This document shows, piece by piece, positions 17,198-24,857 of a stretch of DNA of 46,707 bases. Both the position numbers and the translations under genes were made by a program. The stretch is from contig UQMY01000019.1 of assembly GCA_900542325.1 (NCBI GenBank), positions 1 through 46,707 of the forward strand. Direction: 5' to 3'. Source of the DNA: an uncultured Collinsella sp. (GTDB lineage Bacteria; Actinomycetota; Coriobacteriia; Coriobacteriales; Coriobacteriaceae). The notes under the pieces were generated by a model. It was not told the DNA's origin. It ran no database searches and saw only the letters and a program-made list of their open reading frames with translations. Position 1 is the stretch's first letter. The number at the start of each line of letters is the position of its first letter.

Positions 17198-18574
17198 ATG
17201 GCAGAAGAAGTAACCGCTGCTGTGGAGGAGGAGCGCGAGCTCGCCTCCCAACCGATTCCCGGCCTGGTGCGTAAGTACACCATCGTCACCGGCCAGGGCA
17301 TGCTCGCCCAGATCATCATGGTGGTCCTCGAAGGACTCGTGATGGGTTGGGGCCTGGGTGCCCACGGCCTGGCCTGCGTCTCGATCATCATGTCGGTCGA
17401 GTACATCAACCTGGCCTTTGGCAACCTGTTTGGCACCGGCGTGCCCGCCGTGGTGGGCAACCTTTTGGGTGCCGGCGACATCAAGGGCGCAAGCAAGGCT
17501 TTTAGCCAGGGCTTTTGGCTCACCACGATCGTGAGTGTGCTGCTTGCTGTGGTGATGGCAGTGTTTACCGAGCCCATCTGCGCATTCTTTGGCGCCACGC
17601 CCGACATCATGGCCGATACCGTTGCCGGAGTGCGCACCTTCGCCGTGCTGCTGCCGCTCACGGTCATTGGCCAGATGATCACCGCTGTGATGCGTGTGGA
17701 TGAGAAGGTTCAGATCCAGGCCAACCTCATGACCGTTTCGGCTATCGTCGCCATCTGCTGGCTCGCGCTTTCCACGTTTGTGCTCAAGTTTGGCGTTATG
17801 GGCGCCGGCGTGTACTACGGGCTTTCCATCGGCATCTGGGCCATCGGTATCTTCTGGTTCATCGGGGGCAAAAAGTCCCAGCTCCAGATTAGCCTGGCCG
17901 ACCTTAAGCTCGACCTCGCCATCTGCGGCCAGATCTTCAAGATCGGCTTCCCGTTCTTCCTGGTCCAGGGCGCGACCTTTATCTTTAACACTGTTGCCAA
18001 CTCGCTTTTGGGCTCGCTCGGTGGCGACATGGGCTCGCTCTACATCGCAGCCTTTGGCGTGATCAACGGCTACATCCTCTACATCACCATGATGGTTGCC
18101 CAGTGCTTCTCCTACGGCTTGCAGCCCATCGCTGCGTTCAACGCCGGCGCAAAGGCTTGGGCGCGCCTTAAGGAGACACTCTCTTGCACGCTTAAGTACC
18201 AGGTTGTGACGCTGGCGCTGGTCACCGTTGCACTCTGGCTTGCCGCCACCCCGGTGTGCGCCTTCTTTGCCGGCAGCGATCCTGCGCTCGTTGAGGTTGC
18301 CGCCAACGCCACGCGTACTGTCATCCTGGCTGTTGCCCTGGGCTATCTTGCCATGACCATGTCGATGTATTTCCAGGCGGTCGAGAAGGTGGGTGTCGCC
18401 ACGTTTACGGGCCTGCTTCGCTATGTGATCTGCTCGGTGCCGCTTATGTACCTCCTCGGCAACATGATGGGTGTCGAGGGCGTGTGGATCGCCCTGGTGG
18501 TGGCCGATGCCATTACTGGCATCATCTCCATTGCGCTCGCCGCGCACGAGTCCAAGCGCCTTGCCACGCTCTAG
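17198..18574 (+). CDS. MATE-family efflux transporter
   Basis: 458 aa with 12 predicted TM segments in two homologous halves. Family features include the NLFGTGVPAVVGNLLGAGD loop after TM2 and the matching second-half segment GLQPIAAFNAGAKAWARLKET. MATE proteins export cationic drugs or metabolites in exchange for Na+ or H+. The ATG at 17198 has the SD AAAGGGGAG. It probably forms an operon with the amidohydrolase and is followed by a strong terminator. Substrate unknown. Confidence 0.9.
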   Translation: MAEEVTAAVEEERELASQPIPGLVRKYTIVTGQGMLAQIIMVVLEGLVMGWGLGAHGLACVSIIMSVEYINLAFGNLFGTGVPAVVGNLLGAGDIKGASKAFSQGFWLTTIVSVLLAVVMAVFTEPICAFFGATPDIMADTVAGVRTFAVLLPLTVIGQMITAVMRVDEKVQIQANLMTVSAIVAICWLALSTFVLKFGVMGAGVYYGLSIGIWAIGIFWFIGGKKSQLQISLADLKLDLAICGQIFKIGFPFFLVQGATFIFNTVANSLLGSLGGDMGSLYIAAFGVINGYILYITMMVAQCFSYGLQPIAAFNAGAKAWARLKETLSCTLKYQVVTLALVTVALWLAATPVCAFFAGSDPALVEVAANATRTVILAVALGYLAMTMSMYFQAVEKVGVATFTGLLRYVICSVPLMYLLGNMMGVEGVWIALVVADAITGIISIALAAHESKRLATL

Positions 18575-18622
18575 GCTCGGACATGGCTGGCGTACGATAG
18601 TCGAACAAGTTAACTTGCCTGC

Positions 18623-18667
18623 AAGCCACCACAATGGGGACAGCCCCCATTGTGGTGGCTTTTGTTA
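18623..18667 (+). terminator. Intrinsic terminator after the MATE gene
   Basis: AAGCCACCACAATGGGG pairs with the complementary CCCCATTGTGGTGGCTT around a very short loop, followed by TTGTTATTT. Perfect stem of about 17 bp. Confidence 0.9.
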
Positions 18668-18714
18668 TTTAGGGTCTGAGATTTCGGCTCTATAAATAAT
18701 GCTTTTGAACTGGG

Positions 18715-18780
18715 TTACCATAAGATTATGGTAAACGCTACTATAAGATTATGGAGAATGAAACTATTCGATTATGGTAA
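18715..18780. promoter_or_regulatory. Palindrome plus 23-bp spaced direct repeats upstream of the DUF4143 ATPase
   Basis: TTACCATAAGATTATGGTAA (18715-18734) is a palindrome. Its half GATTATGG recurs at 18747-18754 and 18770-18777, giving three copies with exactly 23-bp spacing. A TATAAATAAT sequence at about 18691 may be the -10. The array ends 22 bp before the ATG. It looks like an operator array that would bind a repressor cooperatively. Confidence 0.6.
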
Positions 18781-18802
18781 CAGCGTTATAAGGGGCGTTG
18801 AT

Positions 18803-19972
18803 ATGGCCGAGTACATTAACAGGGATTTGCATGAGTTGCTCATTCGCATGGCGGGTTGGTTTCCTGTTGTGTCGTTGACGGGGCCTAGGCAGAGCGGTAA
18901 GTCTACGCTGGTTAGGCATGCCTTTCCCGACTATTCCTATGTCACGCTTGAGGACCCCCAAACGAGGCGCGCGGCCTTGGAGGATCCGGTGAGTTTTATC
19001 CGCAACCGAAAGGGCGGACTCATCATCGATGAGGCGCAATACGCCCCGGATTTGTTCTCGATGATTCAGGTTGTTTCGGATGAGCGGGGAGACGCCGGTC
19101 AATACATCCTTACGGGATCGCAAAACTTTTTGATGATGAAAAGCATCGGCCAGTCTCTTGCCGGGCGAGTCGGGATCTTAAAATTGCTGCCATTTTCGTT
19201 TCGAGAAGCGGAGAGGGGCCAGCAGGGGCAGTTGGAAGTGGATTTGTTTGCGCTCGAAGGGGGATACCCTCGCCTGCGTTCCGCCGGAATGCCGTCCTCG
19301 GTTTATTTCCCCAGCTATATTGATACCTATGTTGAGCGCGATGTTGTGGGCTTGCTTGACGTGCGCAATAAAGCGGAGTTTCATAAGTTTCTGTCCATAA
19401 TTGCCCAGAGCGCCGGTGCTCTCATTAATATATCTTCGCTTTCTCGAGATACGGGTGTGAACGTATCGACCATTAAAAGCTGGTTGTCTATCCTGGAGCA
19501 GAGCTACCTGACGTTTTCACTGCAGCCCTATTATGCAAATGCCAGGAAACGTTTGACTAAAACGCCCAAGCTTTATTTTTACGACACGGGGCTGCTCTGC
19601 TACTTGCTCAAAATTGGATCACTGGAGCAACTTTTGGAGAGCTCTTATCTGGGGGCAGTTTTCGAAAACCTCATCGTTTCCGAAACGGCGAAGAGCCATC
19701 TCAACGTGGGCGAGAATCCCGAGTTGTATTTCTATAGGGACGACGGCAAGCGAGAAATCGATTTGCTCGACTGCACAAACTCAGGGAGTCCCAAGGCTAT
19801 CGAAATAAAATCATCCAGAACGTATCACGATAAGTACGCCCGCCATTTACAGGCTGTATGCGATGAGATCGACATTGCAAAAGATGCGCGCTATGTTGTG
19901 GCCCGCGTGGATTCAACGTATGAGTCGAAAGACTGTAGCGTGGTCTCGGCGCGTGATTGGCTTTTGCGATAA
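18803..19972 (+). CDS. AAA+ ATPase with DUF4143 domain (COG1373)
   Basis: 389 aa. N-terminal AAA_14-type ATPase with Walker A GPRQSGKST (27-35), Walker B GLIIDEAQ and sensor-type TGSQNFLMM. A winged-helix-like segment (SSLSRDTGVNVSTIKSWLSI) follows, and the C-terminal DUF4143 region ends in a PD-(D/E)XK-like EIDLLDC….AIEIKSSRTYH nuclease fold. Proteins of this family are widespread, often variably present; their function is not settled. The ATG at 18803 follows AAGGGGCG. Base composition is lower in G+C than its neighbours, and it stands alone between a terminator and a repeat, suggesting horizontal acquisition. Confidence 0.87.
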   Translation: MAEYINRDLHELLIRMAGWFPVVSLTGPRQSGKSTLVRHAFPDYSYVTLEDPQTRRAALEDPVSFIRNRKGGLIIDEAQYAPDLFSMIQVVSDERGDAGQYILTGSQNFLMMKSIGQSLAGRVGILKLLPFSFREAERGQQGQLEVDLFALEGGYPRLRSAGMPSSVYFPSYIDTYVERDVVGLLDVRNKAEFHKFLSIIAQSAGALINISSLSRDTGVNVSTIKSWLSILEQSYLTFSLQPYYANARKRLTKTPKLYFYDTGLLCYLLKIGSLEQLLESSYLGAVFENLIVSETAKSHLNVGENPELYFYRDDGKREIDLLDCTNSGSPKAIEIKSSRTYHDKYARHLQAVCDEIDIAKDARYVVARVDSTYESKDCSVVSARDWLLR

Positions 19973-19990
19973 CAAGCTCGGCGCATTAAC

Positions 19991-20279
19991 AACAGCCGCG
20001 AAGGGAACCGGCCCCCTTTTTGCGGCGGTTTTTGCCTATCTGGTGCGTCTTAGATGCAAGTGAGTAGACTTATTTGGATATGCCGAGCACATCGCAACAA
20101 ATACTCAATAAAACCGCAGGTCAGAGCTGTGGCGTTTTGGGGCGTGCTTGGTCTCCTACAAAAAGCCTACTCACTTGGTTTTTCTGCTAGAAGACCGCCG
20201 CGAGGGAAGGCAGCTCCCTCGCGGCGGCTGACATTTGCCCAGATAAAACCTGCCAAAATAAACCTGTCCCTTTTTGGCA
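19991..20279. repeat. Composite multi-hairpin repeat, copy 2
   Basis: Same order as copy 1: terminator-like hairpin (from 19991, ending in GGCGGTTTTT), 121-nt unit (20057-20177) with stems CAAGTGAGTAGACTT and CCGAGCAC, CCGCCGCGAGGGA stem, and the shared tail ending TTTTTGGCA. Most differences from copy 1 are transitions that leave wobbles or single mismatches in the stems. It fills most of the 373-bp convergent gap between the DUF4143 gene and the GNAT gene. Confidence 0.8.
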
Positions 20280-20345
20280 TGTCCCTTTTGGCGTGGCTGA
20301 TTGGTTTGGGCTGTTTTGGAGAAAGCCCATGAGGTGGCACTCAGG

Positions 20346-20996
20346 CTAATCCTGCGTGTCGCCTCCGTACATGTAGACGATAAAGCCGTCGCCGGTGTCT
20401 TGGCTGTGATCCTCCAGGATGCGTTTCATGTTGAGGTGCTCGTAGAACTGCCAGTCAGAGTTGCAGTCGCTCATCAGGAAGAACTTGGTGCACCCGGCTT
20501 TGGCGAGTTCGGCGCGCGCAAAGTCGATGAGCTCGCGGCCGAGTCCCTTGCCCTGCCACTCGGGCACAATGATGATCAGGTTGAGCTGGCCCTGGGCATA
20601 CTCGTCGCCCGTGGCGGCAAAGCGATCGGCCGTGGCCTTTTCGCGACTGTCGCCAAAGAGCGAGCCCTCGAGTTTGGCATCGGCGGTCTTTGCCATCTCG
20701 GTTGCCTGGGCGAACATCTCGTCGTAGCAGGGTACCCACGTGGGGTTGGTACGCGGCTTGCCGTCCTCGAAGATACCGATGCAGCAGGCGGCGATAATGC
20801 GGCCCTCTGCCTCGGCGACGAGCGCGATGGGGGAGCGCTGCAGCTGCATGGCAATGTTGAAGCGCGCGCAGAAATCGGCAGCTTCGACGTCGCCGCGGTT
20901 GCGCAGCGTGTTGCACCACAGCTGGTTGTAGATGGCGGCGATGCCAGCCAGGTCGTCGAGCGTGGCGGCGCGCAGGGTTACGTTGTCAAGGCTCAT
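20346..20996 (-). CDS. GNAT-family N-acetyltransferase
   Basis: 216 aa. N-terminal VTLRAATLDDLAGIAAIYNQ begins the GNAT fold; the acetyl-CoA pyrophosphate-binding motif is VPEWQGKGLGRELIDFA, followed by GCTKFFLMSDCNSDWQFYEH typical of the last strand and helix. It transfers an acetyl group from acetyl-CoA to an unidentified amine. SD GGAAGGAG fixes the ATG at 20996; a TTG 15 bp upstream lies in that SD. It stands alone; convergent with the DUF4143 gene. Confidence 0.87.
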   Translation of the reverse strand: MSLDNVTLRAATLDDLAGIAAIYNQLWCNTLRNRGDVEAADFCARFNIAMQLQRSPIALVAEAEGRIIAACCIGIFEDGKPRTNPTWVPCYDEMFAQATEMAKTADAKLEGSLFGDSREKATADRFAATGDEYAQGQLNLIIIVPEWQGKGLGRELIDFARAELAKAGCTKFFLMSDCNSDWQFYEHLNMKRILEDHSQDTGDGFIVYMYGGDTQD

Positions 20997-21118
20997 GGAG
21001 GCTCCTTCCAAGGTGGGTCAGGCCACCTCTGAGTGTGACATGGGCGCACCGCTGCCGCATCAACCATTCGGCAGACGAGCGCCGATACCTCGGGGACGGA
21101 GAGGTGGCAATTGGGTAG

Positions 21119-21195
21119 TCATTGGGGACGTTCTTAAACGACTAGTCAAACAAGAGCGTCCCCAACGACTACTCATTTAAGTACGTCCCCAATGA
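21119..21195. repeat. Hairpin with 20-bp arms built on CCCCAATGA motifs
   Basis: Arms 21119-21138 (TCATTGGGGACGT…) and 21176-21195 (…ACGTCCCCAATGA) pair at 19 of 20. The loop contains a further CGTCCCCAACGA copy and a CGACTAGTC/CGACTACTC pair, and CCCCCAATGAGTG follows. It looks like a short intergenic repeat cluster. No gene in 20997-21390. Confidence 0.6.
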
Positions 21196-21241
21196 GTGCC
21201 CCCAATGAGTGTGCAGCCAAGGTGATGCCGTTGTTTTGGCA

Positions 21242-21360
21242 ACGACAGCGAAAACCCGCCAGAGCGAGCAAGGTGCCTTGAAACAAGGCGGCATTGACCT
21301 TTTGGTCATGCCGCCGAAGTTGAAAGGCAGATTGCCGCTCTGGCGGGTTTGCAGCGTCGA
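21242..21360. repeat. Nested imperfect hairpin of about 119 nt downstream of DAHP synthase
   Basis: Outer arms AAACCCGCCAGAGCG (21252-21266) and complement (21336-21350); inner arms GGCGGCATTGACC (21287-21299) and GGTCATGCCGCC (21304-21315); the 20-nt side segments are partly complementary (GCAA/TTGC, TGCCTT/AAGGCA). It lies 31 nt past the DAHP synthase stop in that gene's direction. Confidence 0.6.
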
Positions 21361-21363
21361 GCC

Positions 21364-21391
21364 GTTACGCGGGTTGGTAAACCCGCGTAAC
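21364..21391 (-). terminator. Perfect 12-bp hairpin at the end of the DAHP synthase gene
   Basis: GTTACGCGGGTT and AACCCGCGTAAC around loop GGTA; it touches the stop codon of the DAHP synthase gene. No T-run follows, so it may act as a stabilising or Rho-associated 3' end rather than a classical terminator. Confidence 0.5.
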
Positions 21392-22422
21392 TAAACCCGC
21401 TCTGCGATCTCGTGGATGAGGTAGTCGGTCTTTTCCCAGCCTAGGCACGGGTCGGTGATCGACTTGCCAAAGACGCCGCCGTCGACCGGCTGGTTGCCAT
21501 CCTCCAGGTAGGACTCGATCATAAAGCCCTTGACCAGCTTGGAGATGGACTCGTTGCGGCGGCAGCTGTCGAGCACCTCTTTGCAAATGCGATACTGCTC
21601 CAGCGGACGCTTGCCCGAGTTGTCGTGGTTGCAGTCGATGACCGCTGCGGGATTGGCATAGCCGGCGTGCTCGGTATAGCGCTCGGCCAGGCGCTCCAGG
21701 TGCTCGTAGTGGTAATTGGGGTAGGTGCGCCCATCGAGACCGATGTAGCCACGCATAACGGCGTGCGCGAGCGGATTGCCGTCGCACTCGACCTCCCAGT
21801 TGCGGAAGATGAAGCTCTGGTGCGCCTGCGCGGCGTAAATGGAGTTGAGCATAACGGTGGTAGAGCCAGCAGTGGGGTTCTTCATGCCGACGGGTACCGA
21901 AATACCGCTCGACACCAGGCGATGCTCCTGGTTCTCGACCGAGCGTGCGCCCACGGCAACATAGCTCAGCAGGTCAACGAGGTACTGGTAGTTGGACGGA
22001 TAGAGCATCTCGTCGGCGGTAAAGAAGCCCGTTTCCTCAATAACGCGCAGGTGCATATGGCGGATGGCCTTGACGCCCTCGAGCAGGTCGTCGGGAGCCT
22101 CGGGGTTGGGGTTGTGCAGCAGGCCCTTGTAGCCGGTGCCCTTGGTGCGCGGCTTGTTGGTATAGACGCGCGGAATGATGATGAGCTTGTCCTTGACCTC
22201 CTCGGCGGTCTTGGCCAGTCGGTTCATGTACTCAAGTACCGAGTCCTCGCGGTCGGCAGAGCACGGGCCGATGATGAGTACCTTACGTGCGTCCTCGCCG
22301 GTAAAGACCTTGGCGACTTCGGCATCGAATGCCTGCTTCTTGGCGGTAAGCTCGGCGGAGAGCGGCATTTCCTCGCGGATCTCCATGGGGATCGGCAACC
22401 TGCGTTTGAATTCCATGGCCAT
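21391..22422 (-). CDS. 3-deoxy-7-phosphoheptulonate (DAHP) synthase, AroF/G/H type
   Basis: 343 aa, class I-alpha DAHP synthase; condenses phosphoenolpyruvate and erythrose 4-phosphate as the first step of the shikimate pathway in the cytosol. Diagnostic stretches are VLIIGPCSADRED, RVYTNKPRTKGTGYKGL, the SDxE-like ETGFFTADEML, GARSVENQEHR, GMKNPTAGSTTVML, and the metal-site VIDCNHDNSGK and ITDPCLGWEKT. Start at ATG 22422 follows GAGGAGG; a TTG 15 bp upstream lies in the SD. It stands alone on the minus strand. Feedback specificity (Phe, Tyr or Trp) cannot be told. Confidence 0.95.
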   Translation of the reverse strand: MAMEFKRRLPIPMEIREEMPLSAELTAKKQAFDAEVAKVFTGEDARKVLIIGPCSADREDSVLEYMNRLAKTAEEVKDKLIIIPRVYTNKPRTKGTGYKGLLHNPNPEAPDDLLEGVKAIRHMHLRVIEETGFFTADEMLYPSNYQYLVDLLSYVAVGARSVENQEHRLVSSGISVPVGMKNPTAGSTTVMLNSIYAAQAHQSFIFRNWEVECDGNPLAHAVMRGYIGLDGRTYPNYHYEHLERLAERYTEHAGYANPAAVIDCNHDNSGKRPLEQYRICKEVLDSCRRNESISKLVKGFMIESYLEDGNQPVDGGVFGKSITDPCLGWEKTDYLIHEIAERV

Positions 22423-22527
22423 ACGGGGCCTCCTCAATCAATTGATGGCATCGAGAACATTGTCGAATGCTCGGCATTATCCACTGTCGCACGCTAAAGT
22501 GCAACCCCTCGCCGCCCCGAAACATAC

Positions 22528-22566
22528 CAAATAGGGACAGGTTTATTTTGGCAGGTTTTATCTGGG
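22528..22566. repeat. Partial copy of the composite repeat tail, opposite orientation
   Basis: Contains GGGACAGGTTTATTTTGGC followed by AGGTTTTATCTGGGG, the reverse complement of the tail shared by the repeats at 6061 and 19991. It lies about 105 bp upstream of the DAHP synthase start. The hairpin-bearing body of the repeat is absent. Confidence 0.7.
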
Positions 22567-22640
22567 GAAACGCCGGCGGATGCCGGGAGGGAGTGGCGCT
22601 ACGCGGGGCCCTATGGCTGTTGTCGGTTCCCCGGGAAACA

Positions 22641-22878
22641 CCCTGTGGGCAAAAAATGGCAAATATGAGTACTGTTGCTATCGTAGTGTCATATTGCCGG
22701 CATAAGATAATAGACATAACAGAAAATATGTTCATTAACCTTAACACATATAAGCCCGCTATAGAACTATTTGAGTAATTTAGGGGCGCTTGCAAGCCGT
22801 GCGGGCAGCATATGGGGCTGTTTTGGCTGTTACTAAAAAGGTAACAGTACTCATATTTGCCATTTTTTGCCCACAGGG
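22641..22878. mobile_element. MITE-like element with perfect 36-bp inverted repeats
   Basis: Arms 22641-22676 (beginning CCCTGTGGGC) and 22843-22878 are exact reverse complements over 36 bp. They flank 166 bp of more A+T-rich sequence with no convincing gene. Each arm encodes an ATG with MANMSTV read inward. A small internal palindrome CTGTTAC/GTAACAG (22827-22847) overlaps the right arm. No target-site duplication was seen. No transposase is present, so this would be a non-autonomous element or a structured intergenic repeat. Confidence 0.6.
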
Positions 22879-22934
22879 GCTGGAAAGGACCGTCAATTCG
22901 GCTCCAGGGGATGCGGCCCAAGGGCCGCAGAACG

Positions 22935-22967
22935 AAAAATGGGGGCGCTGGTTGTCCTGCGCCCCCA
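22935..22967 (-). terminator. Terminator of the MarR-ABC exporter operon
   Basis: On the minus strand TGGGGGCGC pairs with GCGCCCCCA and is followed by ATTTTT. It lies 34 nt past the stop of the last ABC gene. Confidence 0.75.
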
Positions 22968-23000
22968 TTCTTTGGGTATTGCGGTTGTTTGCCGCCGGTT

Positions 23001-24857
23001 TTACGCCGCCTCGTCGAACTGCGAGTTGTACAGGTCGGCGTAGAAGCCGCCCTGGGCGAGCAGTTCGTCGTGTGTGCCCTTCTCGACGATGTCGCCGTCG
23101 CGAATCACCAAGATTACGTCGGCGTTGCGGATTGTGGACAGGCGGTGCGCGATGACAAAGCTCGTGCGGCCCTGCATCAGCGCATCCATGGCGCGCTGAA
23201 TAAGCTCCTCGGTGCGGGTATCGACGTTGGAGGTCGCCTCGTCCAAAATCAGCGCCGGACGGTCGGCCAAAATGGCGCGGGCGATGGTCACGAGTTGGCG
23301 CTGGCCCTGTGAGAGGTTGGTGCCCTCCTCATTGATCATAAAGTCGTAACCGCCGGCGAGCGTATGGATAAAGTGGTCGCAGCGTGCGGCGCGCGCGGCG
23401 GCCTCGACCTCGGCGTCAGTCGCATCGGGACGTCCGTAGCGGATGTTCTCGCGGATGGTGCCGTTAAACAGCCAGGTATCCTGCAGCACCATGGCAAACT
23501 CGCCGCGCAGTGCCGCGCGGTCCCAGTCGCGCACGTCGACGCCCTCGACGCGCAGCGAACCGCCGTCCACGTCGTAGAAACGCTGCAGCAGCTTAATGAG
23601 CGTGGTCTTGCCGGCGCCGGTGGGGCCGACGATGGCGATGGTCTGACCGGGCTGCGCCTCGCAGCTAAAGTCGTGGATGATGGTCTTGTCGGGCGTGTAG
23701 CCAAACTTGACATGGTCAAACTCAACGTGGCCGGGGCGCTTCTCGGGAATCTGGGCGTCGGCCTTCTGCTCCTCCTCGGGCGCGGCGAGGAACTCAAAGA
23801 CGCGCTCGGTGGCAGCGGCCATCGACTGCATCGTGTTGCTCACGTTGCCCAGCTGCTGCACCGGCTGCGTAAAGTTGCGCACGTACTGGATAAAGCTCTG
23901 GATGTCGCCGGGCGTGGCATTGCCGGTCAGCGCGAGCTGTGCGCCCACCACGACAACGCCCACGTAGCCCATGTTGCCCACCAAGCTCATAAGCGGCATC
24001 ATCAGGCCCGATAGGAACTGCGAGCGCCAGCCACTAATAAAGAGACGGTCGTTTTGACGGTCGAACTCCTCGATTGAGGCCTCGGCGCGGTCGAACACCT
24101 GAATGACATTCTGGCCGGCAAAGTCCTCCTCGATAATGCCGTTGACGGCGCCCAGGACTTGCTGTTGCTCGCGGAAGTACGGCTGCGAGAAGTGAATCAT
24201 CACGGTCAGGATAATCGCGGCTGCCGGCAGCGTGAGCACGGTGACGCCGGTGAGCGGCAGACTGATCGACAGCATCATGACGAGCACGCCGATAATCTGC
24301 GTGACAGACGTGATGAGCTGCGTCACGCTCTGGTTGAGCGACTGGCCGAGCGTATCGACGTCGTTGGTGATGCGACTGAGTACGTCGCCCTTGCTGTGGC
24401 CGTTGAAGTAACTCATCGGAACGACGGCGATTTTGGCGGCGATCTCCTTGCGCATGCGATAACAAATCTTTTGCGTGACGCCGGTCATGAGCCAGCCTTG
24501 GATCAGGCTGCAGGCAGAGCTCGCCAGATACAGACAGAGCAAAAAGCCGAGCGTCTTGGCGATCCAGGCAAAGTCGACATCGCCGGTGCCGTTGACCTTG
24601 GCAACCAAGCCCTCGAACAGCTTAGTCGTAACCTGGCCGAGCACCTTGGGCCCCACAATGTTAAAGATGACCGAGCACACGGCAAAGGCGACGGCGGCAA
24701 ACACGGCAATCTTGTGCTGGCCGATATAGCCGAGCAGCTGCCTCATGGTGCCCTTAAAGTCCTTGGCCTTTTCGCCACGGCGCATGCCACCCATGCGGCC
24801 CATGGGACCACGCTGGCGGGTGGGCTTGGGAATCTGAGTCTTGGTCTCGTCTGCCAT
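23001..24857 (-). CDS. ABC exporter half-transporter (catalytic-site subunit)
   Basis: 618 aa: six TM segments over about 35-330, then an ATPase domain. Walker A GPTGAGKTT, signature NLSQGQRQL (Gln instead of Gly at the third position), Walker B ALILDEATSNVD with the catalytic Glu, and H-loop VIAHRLST. The partner encoded just upstream has Asp in place of that Glu, so the two should form a heterodimeric type IV exporter with one consensus and one degenerate site, as in BmrCD or TmrAB. The ATG overlaps the upstream stop (TAATG), giving tight translational coupling. Probable multidrug or peptide export under MarR control. Confidence 0.92.
   Translation of the reverse strand: MADETKTQIPKPTRQRGPMGRMGGMRRGEKAKDFKGTMRQLLGYIGQHKIAVFAAVAFAVCSVIFNIVGPKVLGQVTTKLFEGLVAKVNGTGDVDFAWIAKTLGFLLCLYLASSACSLIQGWLMTGVTQKICYRMRKEIAAKIAVVPMSYFNGHSKGDVLSRITNDVDTLGQSLNQSVTQLITSVTQIIGVLVMMLSISLPLTGVTVLTLPAAAIILTVMIHFSQPYFREQQQVLGAVNGIIEEDFAGQNVIQVFDRAEASIEEFDRQNDRLFISGWRSQFLSGLMMPLMSLVGNMGYVGVVVVGAQLALTGNATPGDIQSFIQYVRNFTQPVQQLGNVSNTMQSMAAATERVFEFLAAPEEEQKADAQIPEKRPGHVEFDHVKFGYTPDKTIIHDFSCEAQPGQTIAIVGPTGAGKTTLIKLLQRFYDVDGGSLRVEGVDVRDWDRAALRGEFAMVLQDTWLFNGTIRENIRYGRPDATDAEVEAAARAARCDHFIHTLAGGYDFMINEEGTNLSQGQRQLVTIARAILADRPALILDEATSNVDTRTEELIQRAMDALMQGRTSFVIAHRLSTIRNADVILVIRDGDIVEKGTHDELLAQGGFYADLYNSQFDEAA

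Noticed and set aside
17171..18634. 487-aa antisense frame over the MATE gene
   Set aside because: Charged, His/Asp/Gly-rich shadow without motifs.
22467..22778. 103-aa frame ending inside the 36-bp inverted-repeat element
   Set aside because: It is stitched from repeat tail, intergenic sequence and element arm; the pieces look like repeat-derived translation rather than a gene.
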